Of a stretch of 6,706 nt of DNA, positions 1-5,868 are shown one piece after another. The position numbers and the translations under genes are program-made. How positions within the stretch are numbered: position 1 is the stretch's first letter; every line of letters begins with the position of its first letter. Origin of the DNA: Chloroflexota bacterium (lineage in GTDB: Bacteria; Chloroflexota; Anaerolineae; Anaerolineales; UBA11858); assembly GCA_030666985.1 (NCBI GenBank), contig DAOUWT010000143.1, positions 1-6,706 on the forward strand. Direction: 5' to 3'. The notes beneath the pieces are model-generated. The model did not search any database. It was not told where the DNA came from and saw only the letters and a list, made by a program, of their open reading frames with translations.

Positions 1-477
1 AAAGCACAAAAAGGGAAACCTGGAAACGTGCGACGGCGTTATCTAAACAACCTGACTTCATCCTCTACTCTACCAAACCATTCCTGATTTTGAAATCATC
101 CTCGGCCGTTTTCTTTCGCATGACGTGATGATGCCGCGCTCCCCAATAGGCAACGGCTATGTCAAAGTTGTCAAAACAGAAGAAAAAGGTTCTGATGTAA
201 ACCTGGCCACGCACTTGCTATTGGATGGCTTTCGGAACGATTCGAACTCGCCGTTGTGGTTTCGAATGATTCGGATCTGCTATTGCCGATTCGGGTGATC
301 ACGGAAGAATTTGGAAAGCCTATTGGCTTAATCAATCCGCAGAAAAACCCTAGCGCTGCACTTTTACCACACGTCATGTTTGTCAAGAACATCCGCAAGA
401 ACGTTCTCAAAAACAGCCAGTTTCCATCCGTGTTGACCGACAGCAACGGAAAGTTTTCGAAACCCAATACCTGGTAA
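1..477 (+). pseudogene. NYN-domain (PIN-like) RNase, 3' part, frameshifted
   Basis: Remains of a NYN-domain protein; intact relatives are metal-dependent PIN-like RNases. The homology is spread over different frames. About 65-232 reads as a stretch containing FEIILGRFLSHDV and then KTEEKGSDVNLATHLLLDGF. The reading then shifts by a net -1 near 231-236 and continues as FELAVVVSNDSDLLLPIR, with conserved Asp residues, to a TGG-TAA end at 477. In the upstream frame there are stops at 44 and 53. Family resemblance before about 64 (RRRYL) is in yet another frame, so a second lesion near 60-65 is likely. The 5' end lies outside the window. It ends 30 bp before the helicase gene, as an operon partner would. 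A sequencing or assembly error could explain one shift, but two in 480 bp beside an intact 2.6-kb ORF favours decay. Domain recognition is from memory of the family. Confidence 0.75.
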
Positions 478-507
478 TTACATACGAAAGAAGCCGCTCA
501 CCCTAAA

Positions 508-3075
508 ATGTCAAGCGAATTTCTGCACAAACAACTTGATGCTGCCTCCAATATGGGCTTCCTCAAAAAGGAAGTCCCTGATAGTATCACGCAAAACCTG
601 GACCCGCGCTACGAACTGCGCCCCTATCAGGTAGAAGCCTTCGCGCGTTTCTTCCATTGCTATAAAAATGACTTCCCCGGCAAAACTTGGCCCCTGCACT
701 TCCTGTTCAACATGGCGACGGGGAGTGGCAAGACGCTCATCATGGCGGGGCTGATCCTGTATCTCTACGAGCAGGGTTATCGCAACTTCCTGTTCTTCGT
801 CCATTCCACCAACATTATCGAAAAGACTAAAGACAATTTCCTCAATCCTGCCTCTATCAAATATCTGTTCGATCAGGAACTCCACATCGGGGATCGCCGC
901 GTGCGCGTCACGCCAGTCGAGAATTTTGAAGCGATCAATCCGCGAGACATTAACATCTGTTTTACTACCATCCAAAAACTGCATTCCAACCTGACCACGG
1001 AGAAAGAAAACGCCCTCACCTTCGAAGACTTTCGCAAGCACCAAGTCGTGTTGATCGCTGACGAAGCCCATCACATGAACGTCAAGACCAAGTCTCAACA
1101 AGCAATGTTCGAGAGTTGGGAAAACACCGTCGAACACATTTTCTCTCAAAACGAAGACAACTTGCTGCTGGAGTTTACCGCCACGCATGATTACGAAACG
1201 CCCGCGATGGTGGAAAAATATTGGGATAAAGTCATCATCCGCTACGACCTGCTCCAATTCCGCAACGATCGTTTCTCGAAAGATGTGACGCTGGTTTATT
1301 CTGACTTTGACCTGGACGATCGTATCCTCCAAGCGTTAATCCTTAGCCAGTACAAACAGGAAGTGGCGGCGAAATATCGCATCAATCTCAAACCCGTGAT
1401 TTTGTTCAAAGCCCAGCGTACGATTGCCCAATCGCAAGAGAACAAAGCCAACTTTGATCGCTTGATCGAACGGCTCACGGCGAAGGACATCGCCGCCATC
1501 CGCAGCAAGTCAAACCTGGAACTGGTACGCCGCGCCTTCAACTTTTTCCACGCCCAGGGTATCAGCGATGCGCAACTCACCGAACGGCTGAAACACGAAT
1601 TTCAGGAAGCTTACTGCCTCTCGGTCAACGATGAAAAGGAAAAAGTAAACTACCAGATTTTGGTCAACACCCTCGAAGACCGCAACAACCGCATCCGCGC
1701 CATCTTTGCCGTAAAAAAGCTCAACGAAGGCTGGGACGTGCTCAATCTGTTCGACATCGTGCGCTGTTACGAAGCGCGAGATACGGGCAGGCGAAAAATT
1801 GGCATGACCACCATGTCCGAAGCGCAATTGATTGGACGCGGGGCGCGGTATTTTCCCTTTACCCTGCCCGCATATAACGACCGTTTTCGCCGCAAATTCG
1901 ACGGCGACCTGACCCGCGATTTGCGTGTTATCGAAGAACTACACTACCACAGCATCAATGACTCGCGTTACATTTCCGAAATCCGTCAGGCGCTCATTGA
2001 GCAGGGTATGATAGACGAACGCGAAGTGACCCGCAAACTCAAACTCAAAGAACCGTTCAAGAAGACCGACTTTTACAAGTATGGCGTGGTATGGCTTAAC
2101 GACCGCCGCCCGAAAAGCTACCAAAGCGTACAATCCTTTACCGATTTGGGCGTGAAGAAGCGGAACTACGTTCATGTCATCGCCACAGGTCACGGCGACG
2201 TGCAAGCAGTTTTGGCAAACGGGCGGCAGGGCGCAGTTATAAAAGATGAAACCCGTCGCGACGTGAAAGTCAAAGACATTGAGCTTAACGTTGTTCAATC
2301 TGCCATTGCGCGTAATCCGTTTTTCACATTTGCCTCGCTCGAACGCTACTTCCCTCATTTTGCCTCCATGCGCGACTTTATCGCCTCGGATGAGTACCTC
2401 GGCGGGCTGGCAATCACTTTTCAGGGCAGCCTGTACGGCCTGGACGAAAACCGGTCTGAAAAACTCGCCGCCATGTCAGGCTTATTGAGTCAAATCGAAA
2501 CAGAAATCCGCCAACAAGTCACCGATTACGAAGGCACGCGCGACTTCCGGCGCGATAGGGTGCATGTAGTCTTCCAAGATAAGGTGCTGAAGTTCGACGC
2601 CAAAAACCCGCGTGCTGCCGAAGATGCGCAGTTCGAACATTTTATCTCTGCCAAAGATTGGTTCGCCTTCAACACTGTTTACGGCACGAGTGAAGAAAAA
2701 GCCTTTGTCCGTATGCTCGACAGGCAGATGGGTAAACTACTGACGCAATACGAACAAATCTACCTGCTGCGCAACGAAGGACATTTCGCTATCTACAACT
2801 TCGCCGATGGTCAGGCCTTTCAACCAGATTTTGTATTGTTCCTGCGCGAGAAAAGTGGACAGCTGCTTATTTACCAGCTTTTCATCGAACCAAAAGGGAG
2901 ACATCTCAAAGAGCATGACCGCTGGAAAGAGAGCTTCTTGAAAGAAATCACTTCCGAGTTCGAAGGCAAGCCGTTGGCATTCGAAGACAAGAAATATCGT
3001 TTGATTGGCGTGCCTTTCTACAACAACGAAGACGAAAACCAATTCAGGGCAAGCCTTGAGGCTGTACTGAACTAG
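508..3075 (+). CDS. Type III restriction-type Res subunit: DEAH helicase with PD-(D/E)XK nuclease
   Basis: 855-aa protein with superfamily 2 helicase motifs in order: Q-like RPYQ (38-41), Walker A MATGSGKT (69-76), DEAH (185-188), motif III TAT (224-226), motif V-like LNEGWDVLN (405-413) and motif VI QLIGRGAR (440-447). At the C-terminus, QPD (D774) followed by EPK (E794, K796) forms a PD-X19-ExK nuclease core. In type III systems Res translocates on DNA by ATP hydrolysis and cuts it when complexed with a Mod methyltransferase. No key residue is missing and there is no internal stop, so it should be active. It is somewhat shorter than classical Res proteins of about 900-1000 aa. No Mod gene is visible; it may lie left of the window. 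Alternatively this is a stand-alone helicase-nuclease defence protein. The start ATG at 508 has only a weak upstream purine stretch (GAAAGAA, 486-492), consistent with translation coupled to the former upstream gene. Confidence 0.88.
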   Translation: MSSEFLHKQLDAASNMGFLKKEVPDSITQNLDPRYELRPYQVEAFARFFHCYKNDFPGKTWPLHFLFNMATGSGKTLIMAGLILYLYEQGYRNFLFFVHSTNIIEKTKDNFLNPASIKYLFDQELHIGDRRVRVTPVENFEAINPRDINICFTTIQKLHSNLTTEKENALTFEDFRKHQVVLIADEAHHMNVKTKSQQAMFESWENTVEHIFSQNEDNLLLEFTATHDYETPAMVEKYWDKVIIRYDLLQFRNDRFSKDVTLVYSDFDLDDRILQALILSQYKQEVAAKYRINLKPVILFKAQRTIAQSQENKANFDRLIERLTAKDIAAIRSKSNLELVRRAFNFFHAQGISDAQLTERLKHEFQEAYCLSVNDEKEKVNYQILVNTLEDRNNRIRAIFAVKKLNEGWDVLNLFDIVRCYEARDTGRRKIGMTTMSEAQLIGRGARYFPFTLPAYNDRFRRKFDGDLTRDLRVIEELHYHSINDSRYISEIRQALIEQGMIDEREVTRKLKLKEPFKKTDFYKYGVVWLNDRRPKSYQSVQSFTDLGVKKRNYVHVIATGHGDVQAVLANGRQGAVIKDETRRDVKVKDIELNVVQSAIARNPFFTFASLERYFPHFASMRDFIASDEYLGGLAITFQGSLYGLDENRSEKLAAMSGLLSQIETEIRQQVTDYEGTRDFRRDRVHVVFQDKVLKFDAKNPRAAEDAQFEHFISAKDWFAFNTVYGTSEEKAFVRMLDRQMGKLLTQYEQIYLLRNEGHFAIYNFADGQAFQPDFVLFLREKSGQLLIYQLFIEPKGRHLKEHDRWKESFLKEITSEFEGKPLAFEDKKYRLIGVPFYNNEDENQFRASLEAVLN

Positions 3076-3127
3076 GCGAGACAAACGCAATGGAGTTCAT
3101 TGGGTAAGCCTTCAAATACAAAGAGCG

Positions 3128-3189
3128 GCATAACAACGGGTTGCAGCCGGCATTGCTCCGCTGCGCGGCTGAAGCGTGCCCCATTAGGT
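3128..3189 (+). repeat. Degenerate attC-like recombination site (62 bp)
   Basis: Starts with an R''-like box GCATAAC (3128-3134). A left half that resembles attC left halves follows (AACGGGTTGCAGCCGG). It ends with ATTAGGT (3183-3189) in the place of R' (GTTRRRY). CAGCCG (3144-3149) can pair with CGGCTG in the right half, giving an attC-like fold. The expected crossover G is A, which should prevent recombination, so I read it as a fossil or as a site of a divergent family. It begins 52 bp after the Res stop. A short minus-strand ORF across it has no support as a gene. Confidence 0.42.
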
Positions 3190-3243
3190 GGCGCTTTGAT
3201 CTTCAACTCCAGTCCGTTTGCGTCTTCTGGCCGCACAACCTGC

Positions 3244-3272
3244 TTGACACTTTCCACACCCTAACATAAAAT
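3244..3272 (+). promoter_or_regulatory. Sigma-70 promoter for the HU-like gene
   Basis: A perfect -35 TTGACA (3244-3249), a 17-bp spacer and -10 TAAAAT (3267-3272, 5 of 6 to consensus). Predicted transcription start is about 3279, giving a leader of about 65 nt. This is one of the two best promoters in the window and implies strong constitutive expression. Confidence 0.75.
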
Positions 3273-3284
3273 AACATCAACTAT

Positions 3285-3300
3285 CCGGCAAGCATGCCGG
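3285..3300 (+). promoter_or_regulatory. Inverted repeat in the HU-like gene leader
   Basis: CCGGCA, a 4-nt loop AGCA, then TGCCGG: a perfect 6-bp stem just downstream of the predicted transcription start. It could be an operator for autoregulation or a leader hairpin protecting the mRNA. There is no U-tract, so it is not an intrinsic terminator. Confidence 0.4.
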
Positions 3301-3343
3301 AATCCTCATTAACCGTTCTCACCGAACGAAAGGAGACCTCACA

Positions 3344-3742
3344 ATGGCAAGGATCGTGCAAGCAGTCAACGTCTACGGCCCCAAGCTGCAACTCAACCCC
3401 ACCGCCCAACTGGCCCAGGTAGCCGATTGGATGGCCATGCGCACCGGCCTCAACAAGAGCGAGGTAATGATGGTGCTGCAAGAGTTGAGCGAATCCACGC
3501 TCTACTTTAACAACCAGGGCACGCCGGTCAAATTGCCGGGTGTGGGCACCTTCACTCCCAGCATCAAACGCGAAGGCAAGCTCAAGATCAACTTTCGGGC
3601 CGACACAGCCTTGAGGAACGGCATCAACGCGCCGGGCGCTTATAGCGGGCAGGTGCGCAACAAGAATCGCATTAGCCTTGATAACGCCGGTTACAAAGAA
3701 CTGTGGGACGCCGACCACCCCGACGACCCGTTGGACGTCTAG
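3344..3742 (+). CDS. HU-like DNA-binding protein
   Basis: 132-aa protein of the divergent HU/IHF-like type (the HU-like group seen in Bacteroidetes and some environmental phyla). It has an N-terminal helical part (about residues 18-52), then a beta-arm-like stretch including VKLPGVGTFTP (62-72), where the G-x-GTF turn is the hallmark. A basic strand SIKREGKLKI (73-82) follows, then a tail ending in acidic residues (WDADHPDDPLDV, 121-132). Such proteins bind or bend DNA without strong sequence specificity and act in nucleoid organisation or as cofactors in recombination. ATG 3344 has a strong ribosome binding site AAAGGAG (3329-3335) 8 nt upstream. It is monocistronic behind its own promoter, followed by a hairpin-rich region. 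Family assignment is fairly sure; the cellular role here is inferred. Confidence 0.8.
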   Translation: MARIVQAVNVYGPKLQLNPTAQLAQVADWMAMRTGLNKSEVMMVLQELSESTLYFNNQGTPVKLPGVGTFTPSIKREGKLKINFRADTALRNGINAPGAYSGQVRNKNRISLDNAGYKELWDADHPDDPLDV

Positions 3743-3755
3743 GCTCTCAGTCCGA

Positions 3756-3771
3756 TTTGCTACATAGCAAC
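3756..3771. repeat. Palindrome copy 1 (TTTGCTACATAGCAAC)
   Basis: Differs at two positions from the exact 16-bp palindrome at 3822-3837. It lies 14 bp after the HU-like stop codon. Read as one member of an iterated operator-like set. Confidence 0.55.
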
Positions 3772-3778
3772 CCCAAAT

Positions 3779-3813
3779 CTCCTACTAGGAAATGCCTCGT
3801 TTCCTAGTAGGAG
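3779..3813 (+). repeat. Perfect 14-bp stem hairpin after the HU-like gene
   Basis: Left arm 3779-3792 (CTCCTACTAGGAAA), 7-nt loop 3793-3799, right arm 3800-3813, with no mismatch. It is placed where a terminator for the HU-like gene would be, but no T-run follows (TTGACCCATT). It may be an atypical terminator or mRNA 3'-end stabiliser. It could equally be a protein-binding or mobile structural element, since palindrome copies lie on both sides. Confidence 0.65.
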
Positions 3814-3821
3814 TTGACCCA

Positions 3822-3837
3822 TTTGCTATATAGCAAA
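3822..3837. repeat. Exact 16-bp palindrome TTTGCTATATAGCAAA
   Basis: Perfectly self-complementary, with no loop, so better suited to binding a dimeric protein than to forming an RNA hairpin. It is the central, exact member of three related copies (3756, 3822, 3845). I do not recognise the motif as a known regulator's box. Confidence 0.65.
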
Positions 3838-3844
3838 CGCAACT

Positions 3845-3860
3845 ATACCTATATAGCAAA
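3845..3860. repeat. Palindrome copy 3 (13 of 16 matches, one arm eroded)
   Basis: CTATATAGCAAA (3849-3860) matches the right 12 bases of the exact palindrome exactly; the left arm has three differences. It starts 23 bp after copy 2, roughly two helical turns, as expected for cooperative sites. Confidence 0.5.
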
Positions 3861-3895
3861 CCGGCTTTGCGGCATATACTGATCCAAAACAGGTT

Positions 3896-3925
3896 TTGTG
3901 ACAAACAGGCATTTTCTGGTAGACT
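3896..3925 (+). promoter_or_regulatory. Possible weak promoter for the IS630 remnant
   Basis: TTGTGA (3896-3901), an 18-bp spacer, then TAGACT (3920-3925); each hexamer matches consensus at 4 of 6. It lies 27 bp before the ATG of the transposase fragment. Low-quality call that rests on position as much as on sequence. Confidence 0.3.
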
Positions 3926-3952
3926 TGGTGAAATTGACTAAAGGAGTGTTCA

Positions 3953-4232
3953 ATGAAACCACAGATTCGAGAAATTGTTCTCACTAAAGCCGAACGCAAA
4001 GAACTTCGCAAACGTATCCGAAAAACGAAAGACCGCAAAACATCTGACCGATTGCGGATCGTTTTATTCAAAGCGGAAGGCTTCACCCACCATCAGATTG
4101 CCGAACTTCTGCAAGTCAGCATCAATACGGTCACGCATTACTTACAGTGCTACAAGGATGGCGGCATTGATGCTGTGTGAAACCCATTCCAAAGGGAAGT
4201 TAACAGAAGTATTTTATACTACCCAGGCTTAG
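3953..4232 (+). pseudogene. IS630-type transposase, N-terminal fragment, frameshifted
   Basis: The first 75 aa read as the N-terminal helix-turn-helix of IS630-family transposases: a basic leader (about 10-32) and an HTH including HHQIAELLQVSINTVTHYL (46-64), then YKDGGIDAV and a stop. Homology continues in the +1 frame as ETHSKGKLTE (about 4179-4208), the segment that normally follows this HTH in the family. The net shift is near 4172-4176, and the second frame stops at 4232. The catalytic DDE domain of the usual roughly 340-aa protein is absent, so this copy cannot transpose by itself. Some IS630 elements use programmed frameshifting, but here nothing remains downstream. A good ribosome binding site (AAGGAG, 3941-3946) lies 6 nt before ATG 3953, so a 75-aa HTH protein could still be made. 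No terminal inverted repeats were identified. Confidence 0.75.
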
Positions 4233-4337
4233 TTCAACCAAGGCATTCGTTAGAATGCACATTATGCGGCGGCTAGGTTATGGGACTCTGAGGTCTCTTT
4301 TTTTTGCCGCGCCGCATTAATCCTTAATACGTTATAT
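4232..4337 (+). repeat. attC-like site closing the segment before the toxin-antitoxin cassette
   Basis: The right end is GTTATAT (4331-4337), fitting R' GTTRRRY with one mismatch. The core stem is ATGCGGCG (4264-4271) pairing with CGCCGCAT (4310-4317), extended by ATT/AAT past a one-base bulge. The left boundary is uncertain: GTTCAAC (4232-4238) fits R'' RYYYAAC perfectly, but a separate hairpin GCATTC-GTTA-GAATGC (4243-4258) sits between it and the core stem. Its right half and the stem are the convincing parts. The support from the next cassette's boundary is given under that cassette. Confidence 0.5.
4282..4305 (+). terminator. Intrinsic terminator in the attC-like loop
   Basis: GGGACT (4282-4287) can pair with GGTCTC (4292-4297) around a CTGA loop. 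The stem is 6 bp including two G-U pairs, followed at once by eight Ts (4298-4305). It would stop transcription arriving from the HU/IS630 side before the toxin-antitoxin promoter. Confidence 0.55.
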
Positions 4338-4393
4338 TTTCCGTCGAGAATAGAGGGTAAAATAAACGATGAAAAATTATAAAGAGTAGTTGC

Positions 4394-4413
4394 TGTGATA
4401 TATGGGCATCACA
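4394..4413. promoter_or_regulatory. Operator-like inverted repeat upstream of the toxin-antitoxin promoter
   Basis: TGTGAT, 8-bp spacer, ATCACA: perfect 6-bp arms ending 2 bp before the -35 box. Toxin-antitoxin operons are usually autorepressed by the antitoxin or the complex, and this is the best candidate site. The half-sites resemble CRP boxes, but the gap between TGTGA and TCACA is 10 rather than 6. Confidence 0.45.
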
Positions 4414-4415
4414 AA

Positions 4416-4444
4416 GTGACACGTTTGGGGTGTTCTGCTATAAT
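4416..4444 (+). promoter_or_regulatory. Strong sigma-70 promoter of the toxin-antitoxin operon
   Basis: -35 GTGACA (4416-4421, 5 of 6), a 17-bp spacer and a perfect -10 TATAAT (4439-4444) with an extended -10 TG at 4436-4437. It lets the cassette be expressed without an external integron promoter. Confidence 0.75.
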
Positions 4445-4478
4445 AATTACAAATGAAGCTATACAGGAGTAATGAACT

Positions 4479-4811
4479 ATGACCAGTCAAATTACTATGG
4501 TTATTGAACCCTTCGTTCAACGTGGGCTTTTTGAAAGTCCTGAAAAAGCTGTTTTTACGATGGCTTACGATTATGTTCTTCACCAAGTTGAGCATTATCA
4601 AACTAAGATAGCACGCTTACAGAATAAATATGGCATGGATTATGAGCAATTTGAATCGTATCTAAAAGCACGTTCAAAAACACTTGCTGCTACACCTAAT
4701 CCTGAACTCAATCGTGCTATTATGCTAGAAGAAGACGACGCATTGAGTTGGAAAATTGCTCATGATATGTTAGCCAGTTGGTTGGGTGTTCAAAGTGAAG
4801 TAAAAAGATGA
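4479..4811 (+). CDS. Putative antitoxin, partner of the TumE-like toxin
   Basis: 110-aa acidic protein. The N-terminal half (about 1-48: MVIEPFVQRGLFESPEKAV and the helix after it) resembles a ribbon-helix-helix DNA-binding segment. A helical KYGMDYEQFESYL (50-62) follows. The C-terminal end (81-103, EEDDALSWKIAHDMLASWLG) is an acidic then amphipathic helix of the sort that wraps a toxin. The start has AGGAG (4465-4469) 9 nt upstream; a nearer ATG at 4472 is in another frame. The stop overlaps the toxin start (ATGA, 4808-4811), giving translational coupling in antitoxin-first order. Seen: overlap, promoter, inverted repeat. Inferred: neutralisation of the downstream protein and autoregulation. 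I do not assign a family name. Confidence 0.68.
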   Translation: MTSQITMVIEPFVQRGLFESPEKAVFTMAYDYVLHQVEHYQTKIARLQNKYGMDYEQFESYLKARSKTLAATPNPELNRAIMLEEDDALSWKIAHDMLASWLGVQSEVKR

Positions 4812-5188
4812 ACACGCTCGCTGACTTGCTCAATTTTGTAGTCTCTACTTTACAGAGTTTCTCTTCTTCAAAAATAGTACGAGTTGTTGAATCTGAAGAT
4901 TTTTCGCAACATCGGTTCGCATTCAAAGTCCGTGCGGAACTGGTTAGTGGGGCTACGCTACAAGTGCGTTTGTACTACAATCAGGCCCATATTGATTACG
5001 CATACCAACTGGTGCAGAACAATCAACCCGTTCTTCGCTGGGATAACAAAGAACACTTTCCCGAAATTCCTTCATATCCTCATCATTTTCATACACCCAC
5101 AGGGAAGGTAGAAACTTCGCCACTAATCGGCGATTTAGCTCACGATTTACCTTTTGTTCTGAACCATCTGGTTTCTATTGAATACTAA
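4808..5188 (+). CDS. TumE-family toxin (DUF6516-like)
   Basis: 126-aa protein resembling the TumE toxin family. It has an N-terminal helix (1-20), then beta strands around RVVESEDFSQHRFAFKVRAEL (25-45) and LQVRLYY (51-57). The family-like signature follows: LRWDN (76-80), YPHHFHTPTGKVETSP (90-105), then the closing helical segment LAHDLPFVLNHLV (110-122). The histidine-rich PHHFH is the likely functional site. The biochemical activity of the family is not one I can state firmly; an mRNA-interferase-like role is only a possibility. Translation begins at ATG 4808 inside the antitoxin's end. The gene is complete, and its stop lies 35 bp before the attC of the same cassette, the usual cassette arrangement. 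Base composition is more AT-rich than the Res or HU-like genes, consistent with separate origin. Confidence 0.72.
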   Translation: MNTLADLLNFVVSTLQSFSSSKIVRVVESEDFSQHRFAFKVRAELVSGATLQVRLYYNQAHIDYAYQLVQNNQPVLRWDNKEHFPEIPSYPHHFHTPTGKVETSPLIGDLAHDLPFVLNHLVSIEY

Positions 5189-5222
5189 TGCTAATTATAG
5201 GCAACGCACTTTCCAAAAAGAA

Positions 5223-5345
5223 ATATAACCCTAATTCCACCCGACTCGGCTTCGCCTCAGGGTAACGTCCGCGATTTTTGGCATAGGTTACGAGCAAAGG
5301 AAGTTTAGGGATTGCGCCGCCAAGCCGGTGAATACAACGTTAGCC
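5223..5345 (+). repeat. attC site of the toxin-antitoxin cassette (123 bp)
   Basis: R'' ATATAAC (5223-5229) and R' GTTAGCC (5339-5345), each near consensus. The left arm CTAATTCCACCCGACTCGGC (5231-5250) pairs with the right arm GCCAAGCCGGTGAATAC (5319-5335) with small bulges, as in the imperfect attC hairpin. The loop carries a secondary pairing GTAAC (5262-5266) with GTTAC (5287-5291). Length resembles the long Vibrio-type sites. The right half ending CCGGTGAA...CAACGTTAGCC is very characteristic of attC. Confidence 0.65.
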
Positions 5346-5462
5346 GCCATTGTATTATTGTGTTTGAGCTATTTATCCGCCATGCTATTTGATACAGGAT
5401 CCAGGTATATCTGCTTGTGAGCATTTGTCAGAGTGTGTCTATGCCTTAGGAGGTGGCTAATC

Positions 5463-5858
5463 ATGGTAAAAATACTTCGCGTTGTGCTCTTCATTGTTGA
5501 TCTCTTCGTTGCACTTACAGCTATCGGTGGCGGCATTGCTCTCTTGGCTGGACTTGAATCCAGCGAGAGGGTTCCGCCTGAATGGCTGCATGGAACCCCC
5601 TTCGGGAATTATGTGATTCCCGGTCTGATCTTGTCAGTCGTGGTTGGTGGAAGTGCGGCTATCGCAACCTTTGCGACCTATGTCAGCCGCAGCACTGGTG
5701 GAGCCGTTTCTATCCTAGCAGGAGTTCTGCTCATGGGTTTCATAGGAGTGGAGGTTGCGATTCTTAATCAGCCCACACGATGGACAGGAACCGAGGTGGT
5801 CTACTTCATCACCGGATTAGCAATGATCTTGTTGGGCTTTGTGGCCTTGCGGGCCTAG
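5463..5858 (+). CDS. Small four-helix membrane protein, unknown function
   Basis: 131-aa very hydrophobic protein with four predicted membrane segments at about 6-29, 50-73, 79-101 and 111-129. They are joined by a short polar loop with WLHGTPF (41-47) and one with NQPTRWTG (102-109). Glycine-rich helices (AIGGGIALLAG, VVVGGSAA) suggest tight packing. There is no catalytic motif. I recognise only a general likeness to small conserved hypothetical membrane proteins of environmental bacteria. The start at ATG 5463 is chosen because a perfect AGGAGG (5448-5453) lies 9 nt upstream; an earlier in-frame GTG at 5433 has no such site and would add a polar stretch. It is followed after 10 bp by the second membrane gene, so the two are likely cotranslated and may form a complex. 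Confidence 0.8.
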   Translation: MVKILRVVLFIVDLFVALTAIGGGIALLAGLESSERVPPEWLHGTPFGNYVIPGLILSVVVGGSAAIATFATYVSRSTGGAVSILAGVLLMGFIGVEVAILNQPTRWTGTEVVYFITGLAMILLGFVALRA

Positions 5859-5868
5859 GAGATGGACA

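Larger units (their letters stand above)
4332..5339 (+). mobile_element. Integron-like gene cassette 1: toxin-antitoxin cassette (1008 bp)
   Basis: Boundaries are set by the G^TT crossover points at 4331/4332 and 5339/5340. The R'' of its attC, with flank AAATATAAC (5221-5229), is the exact reverse complement of the cassette's left end GTTATATTT (4331-4339): 9 of 9. In a circularised cassette these two sequences become R'' and R' of the same attC, so the match is expected. In the linear sequence the following box GTTAGCC matches over only 4 bp. Contents: operator candidate, strong promoter, antitoxin, toxin, attC, all on one strand. The interpretation is inferred from sequence alone; no integrase is in the window. 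Confidence 0.6.

Noticed and set aside
511..1332. 273-aa open frame on the minus strand
   Set aside because: It lies wholly opposite the Res gene, whose frame carries all helicase motifs; there is no ribosome binding site and no recognisable domain.
3072..3257. 61-aa minus-strand open frame after Res
   Set aside because: It overlaps the attC-like site and the -35 of the HU promoter, and its translation looks like a read of the repeat, not a protein.
4394..4413. CRP binding site
   Set aside because: The half-sites fit but the spacing is 10 instead of 6 bases, so it is listed only as an operator-like repeat.
5364..5391. Promoter TTGAGC/TATTTG before the membrane-protein pair
   Set aside because: The -10 matches at only about half of the positions; the cassette may depend on upstream transcription.
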